The notes under the pieces were generated by a model, which did no database searches, had not been told where the DNA came from, and worked only from the letters and a program-made list of their open reading frames with translations. A DNA stretch of 64,000 bases, taken from B1Sed10-231 sp046483385 (GTDB lineage: Bacteria; Planctomycetota; Brocadiia; SM23-32). The stretch spans positions 1-64,000 of the forward strand of contig JAWODG010000026.1 in assembly GCA_046483385.1 (NCBI GenBank), given 5' to 3'. Positions 42,755 through 51,185 of this stretch are shown piece after piece. How positions within the stretch are numbered: the first letter of the stretch is position 1; the number at the start of each line of letters is the position of its first letter. A program made the position numbers and the translations under genes.

Positions 42755-45739
42755 ATGCAATACAGAATCGAAGTCATACACAAGCAAAACTGCAAGGACC
42801 CCGAGGGCCTCAGCGCACTGGCCGACGTGCGCGACCTGGGCATCGAGGGCGTGGTGGACATCCGCGCCGTCAACGTCTATCTGGTGGACGGCGAACTGGA
42901 CCGGCAGCAGGTGCGCCGACTCACCGAGAGGCTGTTTCTCGACCCCGTGGTGCAGCAGTACCGTGTATGCGGTCCCGAGCAGGAGAGCTGGCCGTGGGCA
43001 GAGGAAGGACAGGTCCACTCCATCGAGGTCAAGCGCAAGCCCGGCGTCATGGACACCGTTCAACAGAGCGCCCTCAAGGGGGCCGAGGACCTGGGACTGG
43101 CCGACGGCATCGAGGCCATCCGGACGGCGGAGAAATACCTCATCCGCGGTGACCTCACCGGAGATGAGCTGGAGAGCATCGCGTGGAAAGCCCTGGCTAA
43201 CGACACCATCGAGGAAGTCCACATCGACGAGCCGGAGGTGGACTACCCGCTTCACCACCTGGAGTACGACTTCGAACTCGTCCGCGTGCCCATCCGTGAT
43301 GCCGACGATGAGGAGTTGATGCGCATCAGCCGGGAGGGCGTCCTCAGCCTCACGCTGGAGGAGATGAAGGTCATCCAGGACCACTTCCGCAACGAAGGGC
43401 GCGACCCGACGGACCTGGAGCTGGAGATCCTCGCCCAGACGTGGAGCGAGCACTGCGTCCACAAGACCCTCAAGGGCCACATCACCTACGAGGGACCCGT
43501 GCCCGCGGGATGGGAGGAGTTCGTTGACGGTGAAGGCCGGCTCGTCATCGACAACCTGCTGGCCCAGACCGTGGCCCGCGCCACTCACGAATTGAACAAG
43601 CCGTGGTGCATCAGCGTGTTCAAAGACAACGCCGGCATCATCGGGTTCGACGAGGATTACGGCGTCTGCTTCAAGGTGGAGACGCACAACCACCCCAGTG
43701 CCATAGAACCCTACGGCGGCGCGAACACGGGCATCGGGGGGGTCATCCGCGACCCGCTGGGTACCGGCCTCGGCGCCAAACCGGTCATGAACACCGACGT
43801 GTTCTGCTTCGGCCCGCCGGACATGCCGGAGGAGGATGTGCCACCGGGGGCGCTGCACCCGCTGCGCGTGATGAAGGGCGTTGTCGCCGGGGTGCGCGAC
43901 TACGGCAACCGCATGGGTATCCCCACCGCCAACGGCGCGGTCTACTTCGACGAACGCTACACCGGCAACCCCCTCGTGTACTGCGGCAACATCGGCATCA
44001 TCCCCCGAGACCGGGTCGAGAAGGCGCCGCAGGAAGGCGACCACGTCGTTGTGGTGGGCGGGCGAACCGGCCGCGACGGCATCCACGGGGCAACCTTCTC
44101 GTCGGTCGAGCTGACCAGCGAGAGCGAGGAAGTCTCCAGCGGGGCCGTCCAGATCGGTAACCCCATCACCGAGAAAAAGGTCGTCGACACGTTGCTGGAG
44201 GCGCGCGACCGGGGGCTTTACACCGCATTGACCGACTGCGGCGCGGGCGGTCTGAGCTGCGCCGTCGGCGAGATGGGTGAGCACACGGGCGTCCGAGCCG
44301 AAATCCAGGAGGTGCCCCTGAAGTACAAAGGCCTCTCCTACACGGAGATATGGATATCGGAGGCCCAGGAGCGCATGGTCCTCTCGGTCCCCCCCGAACA
44401 CCTGGATGAGCTGCTGAACGTATTCGAGAGCGAGAACGTCGAGGCTACGGTCATCGGGCGGTTCACCGGAGACGAGCGCCTGAAAGTGCAGTACGGCGGG
44501 AACGTGGTGGCCGAGATGGATATGGAATTCGTCCACAACGGCCTGCCCCGCTTCCACGGGAACGCGCGCTGGGAACCCACGGAGCGGCCCGATCCGCTGG
44601 TCGAGGATTCCTGGACCGCCGAGACCGAAGCGGCCTGCCGGGCGGCACTGCGGGGACCGGAAGACTACGCCGAGACGCTGGAGCGCATCCTCGCCGCGCC
44701 CAATGTTCGCTCCAAGGAATGGATAGTTCGGCAGTACGACCACGAAGTCCAGGGCCAGACCGTCATCAAGCCCCTGGTGGGCGTCGAGAACGACGGGCCC
44801 GGCGACGCGGCGGTCATCACCCCCCTCCTCGGTTCCGCTCGGGGCGTGGCGGTCGGCTGCGGGCTGAACCCCAAATACGGGGACATCGACGCCTATCACT
44901 CGGCCGCCTCGGCCATGGACGAGGCGCTGCGCAACATCACCGCAGTCGGAGGTTCCATAGACAAGACGGCCATCCTGGACAACTTCTGCTGGGGCAACAC
45001 CCGTCGGCCCGAGCAGCTCGGCACGCTGGTGCGCGCCGCCCTCGCCTGCTACGACTACGCCGTCGGGTTCGGCGTGCCCTTCATCAGCGGCAAGGACAGC
45101 CTGAACAATGAGTTCAACACCGGTGAGGAAGTCATCAGCGTCCCCCCTACCCTCCTGATAAGCGCCATCAGCGTGGTGGAAGACGTCCGCCGGTGCGTCA
45201 CCATGGACCTGAAGAGCAACGAGAGCCTCGTCTACGTCGTCGGGGCAACCTTGCCCGAACTCGGCGGGTCACATTACATGGAACTGTTCGACCTGACGGG
45301 CATGACGGTGCCGCAGGTGCGGATGCCGAGCGCCGCGCAGACCATGCGCACCGTCCACAGAGCTATACAGGAGGGTCTGGCGCTGTCGTGCCACGACCTG
45401 AGCGAGGGCGGTCTTCTGGCGGCGGCCGCCGAGATGGCCTTTGCCGGCGGGATCGGGATGGAACTGGAGTTGGCGGCTGTTCCCTACGACGGCCCCGAGG
45501 CCCAGCGTCTGGACCCCGTGCTCTGTTTTGCCGAATCCAACAGCCGGTTCCTGGTAGAGGTGGCCCCGGACCGACGGGAGGAATTCGAGCAGACCTGCGG
45601 CGACCTCCCGATAGGTCTGATCGGGCGGACGACCGCGGAGCAGAGCCTGACCGTGCGCGGGATCGACGGCAACACGTTATTCACGGACGGGTTGGAACGG
45701 CTCAAGGCCGCCTGGCAGACACCGCTGGTGCCGCACTGA
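42755..45739 (+). CDS. purL: phosphoribosylformylglycinamidine synthase, PurS-PurS-PurL fusion
   Basis: The 994-residue protein has two PurS-like units at its start. One spans residues 1-72 (MQYRIEVIHKQNCKDPEG). The second spans about residues 88-160 (IEVKRKPGVMDTVQQSALKG to ALANDTIEEV) and is the closer match. A small-type PurL follows with WSEHCVHK at about residues 230-237 and KVETHNHPSAIEPYGGANTG. Normal PurL of this type works with separate PurS and PurQ; here PurS is fused, and no PurQ is encoded nearby. It catalyses the fourth step of purine synthesis. The open frame extends to 41837 but ATG 42755 is chosen because it gives an N-terminal PurS. Confidence 0.92.
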   Translation: MQYRIEVIHKQNCKDPEGLSALADVRDLGIEGVVDIRAVNVYLVDGELDRQQVRRLTERLFLDPVVQQYRVCGPEQESWPWAEEGQVHSIEVKRKPGVMDTVQQSALKGAEDLGLADGIEAIRTAEKYLIRGDLTGDELESIAWKALANDTIEEVHIDEPEVDYPLHHLEYDFELVRVPIRDADDEELMRISREGVLSLTLEEMKVIQDHFRNEGRDPTDLELEILAQTWSEHCVHKTLKGHITYEGPVPAGWEEFVDGEGRLVIDNLLAQTVARATHELNKPWCISVFKDNAGIIGFDEDYGVCFKVETHNHPSAIEPYGGANTGIGGVIRDPLGTGLGAKPVMNTDVFCFGPPDMPEEDVPPGALHPLRVMKGVVAGVRDYGNRMGIPTANGAVYFDERYTGNPLVYCGNIGIIPRDRVEKAPQEGDHVVVVGGRTGRDGIHGATFSSVELTSESEEVSSGAVQIGNPITEKKVVDTLLEARDRGLYTALTDCGAGGLSCAVGEMGEHTGVRAEIQEVPLKYKGLSYTEIWISEAQERMVLSVPPEHLDELLNVFESENVEATVIGRFTGDERLKVQYGGNVVAEMDMEFVHNGLPRFHGNARWEPTERPDPLVEDSWTAETEAACRAALRGPEDYAETLERILAAPNVRSKEWIVRQYDHEVQGQTVIKPLVGVENDGPGDAAVITPLLGSARGVAVGCGLNPKYGDIDAYHSAASAMDEALRNITAVGGSIDKTAILDNFCWGNTRRPEQLGTLVRAALACYDYAVGFGVPFISGKDSLNNEFNTGEEVISVPPTLLISAISVVEDVRRCVTMDLKSNESLVYVVGATLPELGGSHYMELFDLTGMTVPQVRMPSAAQTMRTVHRAIQEGLALSCHDLSEGGLLAAAAEMAFAGGIGMELELAAVPYDGPEAQRLDPVLCFAESNSRFLVEVAPDRREEFEQTCGDLPIGLIGRTTAEQSLTVRGIDGNTLFTDGLERLKAAWQTPLVPH

Positions 45740-45845
45740 ATCGGCGTCGGCGGATTGCACAGGTGCGTAAGCCCCTGAGTGGCGGCTGTTTCGGAAAGCG
45801 CCCCGGGCAGGTGCGGGAATAATGTGCCTTTTCGGCGGGTTTAGC

Positions 45846-45874
45846 TTGACAGACCGCCACAGTGTCTATACAAT
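45846..45874 (+). promoter_or_regulatory. near-consensus sigma-70 promoter of the nusA operon
   Basis: Perfect TTGACA (45846-45851), 17 bases, TACAAT (45869-45874), the strongest promoter match in the window. The predicted leader is about 165 bases. Confidence 0.75.
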
Positions 45875-45910
45875 ACAAGAGGTGAAGTGTTTGCATCGAT
45901 AGAGCGTACG

Positions 45911-45924
45911 CGTAAGCGCTTACG
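45911..45924. repeat. 14-base perfect palindrome in the nusA leader
   Basis: CGTAAGCGCTTACG is identical to its reverse complement, with another 8-base palindrome GCGTACGC directly before it (45904-45911). It lies about 30-45 bases downstream of the predicted transcription start, a suitable place for a dimeric repressor or an RNA hairpin. Confidence 0.45.
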
Positions 45925-46045
45925 GACTTAGACGACGGTTTTGGTTTTGGGCTCCGGTGTACTGCCCACGTGAGCAGTGGCATCCTGCGGAGATTGGCTT
46001 TCCGTCGGGTGGGCGGAACACCTTTTTTTGTCCCGGGGCGGGAAA

Positions 46046-47374
46046 ATGCAAGGCAAAGAGATTCTGCGGCTCGTCGATAGCCTCCACCGGAACAAGGACA
46101 TCGACGTCGAGGTGATCTTCCAGGCCATCGAAAGCGCCCTGCAGTCGGCGGCCAAGAAGCACTTCGGCACCGACGAGGACATCACGATCCAGATAGATCG
46201 TGAGACCGGCGACGTCGCGGCCATCAAAGGTGAAGAGCGGATCGAGCCGGAGATGCTCGGCCGCATCGCCGCCCAGACCGCCAAGCAGATCATTATCCAG
46301 AAGATCCGCGAGGCGGAAAGCCAGACCATCTACGAGGAGTACATCGAACAGGTCGGCGACCTCATCACCGGCAGCGTGCAGCGGTTCGAGGGCGGCTCTA
46401 TCATCGTCAATCTGATGCGCACCGAGGCGATACTTCCCCGCTCCGAGCAGATACCCGGTGAGCACTATCAAGCAGGTGAACGCGTGCGCGCGATCATTCT
46501 GGATGTGCGCCAGCAGAACAGCCTGGTGAAGATATTCCTCTCGCGCACCAGTCCGGACTTCATCCGCCGCCTGTTTGAACTGGAAGTGCCCGAGGTGGCG
46601 GAGGGAGTCGTACAGATACGCAAGATAGCTCGCGAGCCGGGACTCCGGACGAAGGTGGCCGTCGAGAGCCTGGACGCCCGCGTGGACGCCATCGGAGCTT
46701 GTGTCGGCGTCCGAGGCACCCGGATCAAGAGCATCATCGACGAGGTCAAGGGCGAGAAGATCGACATCATCCCGTGGAGCGAGGCGCCGGAGACGCTGAT
46801 CGCCGACAGCCTCCGCCCGGCCGACATACTCCAGATCACTCTGGAGGAAGGCGAGACCACAAAGCGCGCCATCGTGACGGTCCCGGAGGACCAGCTCTCC
46901 CTCGCCATCGGATGGAAGGGGCAGAACGTCCGCCTGGCCGTCAAGATGACGGGATGGGACATTGACATCGTGCCTCCCGAGGTGGAGGAAGAGGAAGAGG
47001 AACAGGCGGAAGAACTGGAACAGGGACCGGACGCCGAGACGCAGACACCGGAGCCGGTTGCGGAGCCACCGGCGACCGACGTGGAGGAAGAACAGGAGCA
47101 GGAAAAACTCGAAGAAGAACCGGTCGCAGAGACGCAGACACCGGAGCCGGTTGCGGAGCCACCGGCGACCGACGTGGAGGAAGAACAGGAGCAGGAAGAA
47201 CTCGAAGAAGAACCGGTCGCAGAGACCAACTTGCCCGATGCTGTCGACGAGCAACCGCCGACCGGCGTGCAGGAAGAAGAGCAGAGCCTGGAGACCCAGG
47301 AATCCGAGCGGGGCGTGGCTGCCGCCGAGGAAGAGGTGGAACAGCCGGAGGCTGACCTCACGACCGAAGGTTGA
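46046..47374 (+). CDS. nusA: transcription termination/antitermination factor NusA
   Basis: The 442-residue protein has the NusA N-terminal RNA-polymerase domain (MQGKEILRLVDSLHRNKDID and AIESALQSAAKKHFG), an S1 domain (ITGSVQRFEGGSIIVNL), and KH domains with GACVGVRGTRIKSIIDEVKGEKIDII and AIGWKGQNVRLAVKMTGW. The C-terminal 120 residues are an acidic, glutamate-rich tail with a 31-residue unit present in tandem. The ATG at 46046 follows CGGGAAA; the frame extends upstream but without ribosome site. It heads the nusA-infB-DUF503-rbfA run; rimP is absent. Confidence 0.95.
   Translation: MQGKEILRLVDSLHRNKDIDVEVIFQAIESALQSAAKKHFGTDEDITIQIDRETGDVAAIKGEERIEPEMLGRIAAQTAKQIIIQKIREAESQTIYEEYIEQVGDLITGSVQRFEGGSIIVNLMRTEAILPRSEQIPGEHYQAGERVRAIILDVRQQNSLVKIFLSRTSPDFIRRLFELEVPEVAEGVVQIRKIAREPGLRTKVAVESLDARVDAIGACVGVRGTRIKSIIDEVKGEKIDIIPWSEAPETLIADSLRPADILQITLEEGETTKRAIVTVPEDQLSLAIGWKGQNVRLAVKMTGWDIDIVPPEVEEEEEEQAEELEQGPDAETQTPEPVAEPPATDVEEEQEQEKLEEEPVAETQTPEPVAEPPATDVEEEQEQEELEEEPVAETNLPDAVDEQPPTGVQEEEQSLETQESERGVAAAEEEVEQPEADLTTEG
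47036..47221 (+). repeat. two 93-base tandem repeats within nusA
   Basis: Copies at 47036-47128 and 47129-47221 differ at one base (AAA against GAA). They encode a 31-residue acidic unit. The near identity suggests a recent, in-frame duplication. Confidence 0.9.
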
Positions 47375-47468
47375 CCGCCCGTGCGTCCTTGACCCCGTGG
47401 CGTGGACGGGGCGCAATCCGCCCGGCTTCGCCCCAACGTATGTTGGCCTAAAAGAGCAGGTGATCGCA

Positions 47469-49772
47469 GTGTCAGAAAACGTGAAAATCTACGAAATCGC
47501 CCGTAACGTCGGCATCAGCAGTGGCGAACTGCTGGAGATATGCGAGCGCGCGGGCTTCGACGACATAACACACCACTCCAACGCCGTTTCCCCCGAGCGA
47601 GCTGAGGAGATACGGAAGGCGGCTATCCGACTTTACAAGCCTAAACAGGCCCCGGTCATTAAGCCGGAACGGAAGGCCAGGAAACCAAAGAAGAAGGAAG
47701 CGAAAGCGAAGGCCAAGGAAAAGGCGGCGGGCGAGAAGAAGGCCGAACCCGAAAAGAAGATGCCCTCCACCCGGGATGTGAAACCTGTGCCGCCGCCGGC
47801 CCCCAGAGGCTCCGCCGCGCGTGCCGAAACGGTCGAGGAGGCCGAAAAGGAGGTCCAGCGTCGCAAACAGAAGAAACGCCGTAAGGACAGCGATGGCAAA
47901 CCGGAGAAGGAGAAGATCCGCAAACGGACTATCGTCTTCAAGCAGCCCAAGAAGCCGCGGCCGAAGAAGAAGCGCGAGACAAAGATCGAGATGACCACCC
48001 CGGTCACCGTGCGGGACCTTTCCGAGCGAATCGGCGTGCCGGCCAGCGAGATCATCAAAGAACTCATGTTCGAGCACGGTGTGCGGGCCAGCATCACCCA
48101 GACCATGGATGATGAGCTGGTCGAGATGATCGGACTCTCGCACGATGTCGAGATCACCCTGACCGAACCCAAGAGCGCCGAGGACATTCTGCTGGAGTCC
48201 CTGCCGGAAGACGAACCTGAGGACCTGGAGCCCCGGCCGCCGGTGATAGCCCTGCTCGGGCACGTGGACCACGGCAAGACTACCATTCTGGACCAGATCC
48301 GGCACACACACGTTGCCGAGTCCGAGGCCGGCGGCATCACCCAGGACATCGCCGCATGGCAGGTTGCCACCGATGGCCAGCGGCTGACCTTCATCGACAC
48401 CCCCGGGCATGAAGCCTTCACCGCTATGCGCGCCCGCGGGGCCAAGATTACTGACGTCGTGATTCTGGTTGTGGCGGCCGACGACGGCGTGATGCCCCAG
48501 ACGGTTGAGGCCATCGACCACGCCCGCGCCGCCGAGGTGCCCATCGTGGTGGCCGTCAATAAGATCGACCGTCCCGACGCCAACCCCATGCGGGTGAGAC
48601 AGCAGCTCTCGAGCCAGGACCTGGTGGTGGAGGACTGGGGCGGCGAAGTGGGCTGCGTGGACGTGAGCGGCCTGACCGGCGAAGGCATTGACGAATTGCT
48701 TGAGCGCGTGGCACTGGAGGCCGAGATCCTGGAGGTCAAAGCCAACCCCAACCGCAACGCATCGGGTGCCGTGCTGGAGGCCCGGGTGGAGCCCGGTCTC
48801 GGCGTGATGGCCGAGATTATCGTTCAGAATGGCACGCTGCACACTGGCGACACGCTGGTCTGCGGCAACGCCTTCGGCTCGGTCAGGTCCATGCGGAACG
48901 ATCGGGGCGAGGAGATCGAGGAGGCGACCCCCGGACAGCCGGTCGCCGTTGCCGGGCTGGACAAGGTGCCCGAGGCGGGCGAAGCCTTCCTGGTGGTAGA
49001 CGATCAGGAGACGGCCCGCAAGGTCGCCGGCGAACGCGAAGAGCAGATACGGCGCCGCCGGCTGCAGAGCAACCGCCCCAAGGTCACGCTGGAGAACCTC
49101 TACGACCGCATCCAGAGCGGCGAGACTCAGCAACTGCGGATCGTCCTGAAGGGTGATGTCCAGGGCTCGCTCGACCCGCTGGTGCAAAGCCTCAACGATC
49201 TGGGCAATGAGGAAGTCTCTGTGCGCATCATCCACAGCAGCGTCGGCGACGTCACCACAAGCGACGTGGTGCTGGCCGAGGCCTCCGATGCGCTGATAGT
49301 CGCCTTCCGCGTGCGCGAGGACGAGAAAGTGCGGGAGATGGCCTCGGCGCGCGGCGTCGAGGTACGGCATTACGACGTCATCTACGACGTGATCGACGAA
49401 GTGCGCAGCGCCCTTGAAGGGCTGCTGGCACCGGAGAAGAAGGAGGAACGACTCGGAGTCGCCGAGGTCCGCCAGACATTCAGCATCAGCCGCTACGGGA
49501 CGATCGCCGGCTGCTATGTGCTGGACGGCACGATCCAGAGGAACGGCCGCGTGCGCGTGCGCCGTGACGGCGAGGTCATCCACGACGGCACCATGGCCTC
49601 GCTGCGACAGGAAAAGAATGATGTCCGCCAGGTCGAGAGCGGCCGCGAGTGCGGCATCAATATACAGGGTTTCAACAACGTCCAGGTGGGGGACGTTATC
49701 GAGTGCTATCAGGTCGTGACCGTGAAGCGCACGCTCTCGGCCACGCAGGCCGGAGAGAGGTCCGGCTCCTGA
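47469..49772 (+). CDS. infB: translation initiation factor IF-2
   Basis: The 767-residue GTPase delivers initiator tRNA to the 30S subunit. The order is: first IF2_N module (VKIYEIARNVGISSGELLEI), a lysine- and glutamate-rich linker, a second IF2_N module (VTVRDLSERIGVPASEIIKEL), and the G domain with GHVDHGKT at residues 264-271, DTPGHEAF and NKID. Domains II-IV follow. I chose GTG at 47469 as start; another in-frame GTG lies at 47460 and I cannot exclude it. It sits 94 bases after nusA. Confidence 0.95.
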   Translation: MSENVKIYEIARNVGISSGELLEICERAGFDDITHHSNAVSPERAEEIRKAAIRLYKPKQAPVIKPERKARKPKKKEAKAKAKEKAAGEKKAEPEKKMPSTRDVKPVPPPAPRGSAARAETVEEAEKEVQRRKQKKRRKDSDGKPEKEKIRKRTIVFKQPKKPRPKKKRETKIEMTTPVTVRDLSERIGVPASEIIKELMFEHGVRASITQTMDDELVEMIGLSHDVEITLTEPKSAEDILLESLPEDEPEDLEPRPPVIALLGHVDHGKTTILDQIRHTHVAESEAGGITQDIAAWQVATDGQRLTFIDTPGHEAFTAMRARGAKITDVVILVVAADDGVMPQTVEAIDHARAAEVPIVVAVNKIDRPDANPMRVRQQLSSQDLVVEDWGGEVGCVDVSGLTGEGIDELLERVALEAEILEVKANPNRNASGAVLEARVEPGLGVMAEIIVQNGTLHTGDTLVCGNAFGSVRSMRNDRGEEIEEATPGQPVAVAGLDKVPEAGEAFLVVDDQETARKVAGEREEQIRRRRLQSNRPKVTLENLYDRIQSGETQQLRIVLKGDVQGSLDPLVQSLNDLGNEEVSVRIIHSSVGDVTTSDVVLAEASDALIVAFRVREDEKVREMASARGVEVRHYDVIYDVIDEVRSALEGLLAPEKKEERLGVAEVRQTFSISRYGTIAGCYVLDGTIQRNGRVRVRRDGEVIHDGTMASLRQEKNDVRQVESGRECGINIQGFNNVQVGDVIECYQVVTVKRTLSATQAGERSGS

Positions 49773-49799
49773 CCCTGCCGGCACCGCCCGCCGACGTAA

Positions 49800-50081
49800 A
49801 TGATAGTAGGAACAATCGAGATTCGGCTGAGCCTGCATGACGCCCGGACCCTCAAGGACAAAAGGCGCATACTGGCCAGTCTGAAGGACCGTATACGCAA
49901 CCGTTTCAACGTCAGCGTGGCCGAGGTCGATAACAACGATCTCATTCAGAGCGCTGTGCTGGGGGTCGCCCACGTTGCCAACAACAGCCGCTACGTTGAC
50001 AGCACCCTGAACAAGCTCGTTGACCACGTCCGCACCTTTCCGGCTGCAAGCCTGGTGGATTACTCGATCATTATCACTTAG
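49800..50081 (+). CDS. DUF503 (YlxP-like) protein
   Basis: The 93-residue protein matches the DUF503/YlxP family over its length: VGTIEIRLSLHDARTLKDKR at the N-terminus, then RIRNRFNVSVAEVDNND and QSAVLGVAHVAN. The family is a small alpha-beta protein that occurs next to infB and rbfA in many bacteria and has an uncertain role in ribosome maturation. It lies between infB (27-base gap) and rbfA (14-base gap), the conserved order. Confidence 0.92.
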   Translation: MIVGTIEIRLSLHDARTLKDKRRILASLKDRIRNRFNVSVAEVDNNDLIQSAVLGVAHVANNSRYVDSTLNKLVDHVRTFPAASLVDYSIIIT

Positions 50082-50095
50082 CCCCGTGCCCACCG

Positions 50096-50458
50096 ATGAA
50101 TCCCAGAAAGAAACGAAGGATCGAAGAACTGCTGCGCCGGGAACTGAGCACGATTATGCTCTACGAGTTGCGCGACCCGCGGGCGGGGTTCGTCACCGTG
50201 ACCGGCGTCGAGCTGAGCGAAGACCAGCGGTCCGCCAAGGTCCTGGTCACCGTCCGGGGTACCGATGAAGAAACCGAGCAAACGCTCGAGACGCTCGGCC
50301 ACGCACACGGTTTCATGCAGAGGCTGATCGGCGAACGGCTGGAACTGCGCTACACGCCGGTTCTCAGCTTCGAGGAAGACACCGAAATGCAGGAAGCCTT
50401 GCGGTTGGAGGCGCTCATAGACCGGGCACGGCGCGAGGACCGCGAGTATAAATCGTAA
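50096..50458 (+). CDS. rbfA: ribosome-binding factor RbfA
   Basis: The 120-residue protein matches RbfA: RIEELLRRELSTIMLYELRDPR, VTVTGVELSEDQRSAKVLV with the KH-like fold, and LRYTPVLSFEED near the end. RbfA helps mature the 16S rRNA 5' end and aids cold adaptation of 30S assembly. It follows DUF503 and precedes the EndoIII-like gene by 22 bases. No truB gene follows, unlike in E. coli. Confidence 0.95.
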   Translation: MNPRKKRRIEELLRRELSTIMLYELRDPRAGFVTVTGVELSEDQRSAKVLVTVRGTDEETEQTLETLGHAHGFMQRLIGERLELRYTPVLSFEEDTEMQEALRLEALIDRARREDREYKS

Positions 50459-50480
50459 CCCAGACGAAAGGCCGTCCACT

Positions 50481-51170
50481 GTGCCAACCCTTGAAAGCAA
50501 AGAGAAGCAGGCCGACCGGCTGGTCGAACTGGCCGTTGACAAACACGGCGAGCTGAAAGGACGCAAGACCCGTCCTCCCCTGAACCAGCTCATCCTCAGC
50601 ATCTTCTATCACATGACCAGTGTGCGGCGCGCGACCCGGGCCCTTCGGCAGTTGAAACGCACGTTCGTGGACTGGAACGAGCTGAGAATCAGCCATCCGT
50701 CAGAAGTCGCGGGCGCCCTGTCCTCCGCGCGCTGGGCACGAATCGGGTCCGAACGCGTGCTGTGGGCCCTGCGGGAGCTGAACGACGCGTATCACCGCAC
50801 CAGCCTGGACTTCCTGGAAGAGTTGACGCCGGCCCAGGCCCGCAGTTGCCTGAAAGGTCTGCCCACGGTTCAACGCTACCTGGCCGACGAGGTGCTGCTG
50901 TTGAGCCTCGATGTCCCCGTGCTGCCGCTGCCCCCCGCCACGGCGAGGATGTGTCACCGCTGCGGTCTGCTGGAGAACGACCGCGTTACGGTGAAGAACC
51001 AGCGCAGCCTCATGAAGCTTGTTGACAATGACTACTATGTTCCCCTGCACATGTTCTTCTGTGACGCGGCGGAAAGATACTGTCGTGCCGAAGCTCCAAA
51101 GTGCGACGAGTGCCCCCTTGACGGGAACTGCCCCTCCGCCCAGGAATTCATTTCCGAATCGGCCTCGTAA
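50481..51170 (+). CDS. EndoIII-family Fe-S protein with catalytic residues replaced
   Basis: The 229-residue protein keeps the endonuclease III fold and its Fe-S loop, C201-x6-C208-x2-C211-x5-C217. The helix-hairpin-helix reads LPTVQRYLADEVLL (residues 127-140) against LPGVGRKTANVVLN in E. coli Nth. The catalytic Lys is Tyr133, and the essential Asp in VDTH is a Pro (residue 151, in LPLPPATARM). The damage-recognition glutamine region also differs. Glycosylase/lyase activity is therefore unlikely; it may bind DNA or act in another way. GTG start at 50481. It lies in the nusA-infB-rbfA-hisG run. Confidence 0.75.
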   Translation: MPTLESKEKQADRLVELAVDKHGELKGRKTRPPLNQLILSIFYHMTSVRRATRALRQLKRTFVDWNELRISHPSEVAGALSSARWARIGSERVLWALRELNDAYHRTSLDFLEELTPAQARSCLKGLPTVQRYLADEVLLLSLDVPVLPLPPATARMCHRCGLLENDRVTVKNQRSLMKLVDNDYYVPLHMFFCDAAERYCRAEAPKCDECPLDGNCPSAQEFISESAS

Positions 51171-51185
51171 CAGCAGGATCTTCCC

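Larger units (their letters stand above)
45740..46045. other. purL-nusA intergenic and leader region
   Basis: No gene. It contains the nusA promoter at 45846-45874 and a 165-base leader with a perfect 14-base palindrome at 45911-45924 and a run of seven T at 46023. No rimP gene, usually upstream of nusA, is present. No rho-independent terminator for purL is obvious. Confidence 0.65.

Noticed and set aside
42620..44899. Long open frame (about 760 codons) on the minus strand over tyrA-purL.
   Set aside because: It is antisense to an intact, strongly supported purL, has no recognisable domain, and is a known effect of high GC codon use.
47472..50093. Long open frame (about 870 codons) on the minus strand over infB and DUF503.
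   Set aside because: It is antisense to conserved infB and DUF503 and its translation shows no family.
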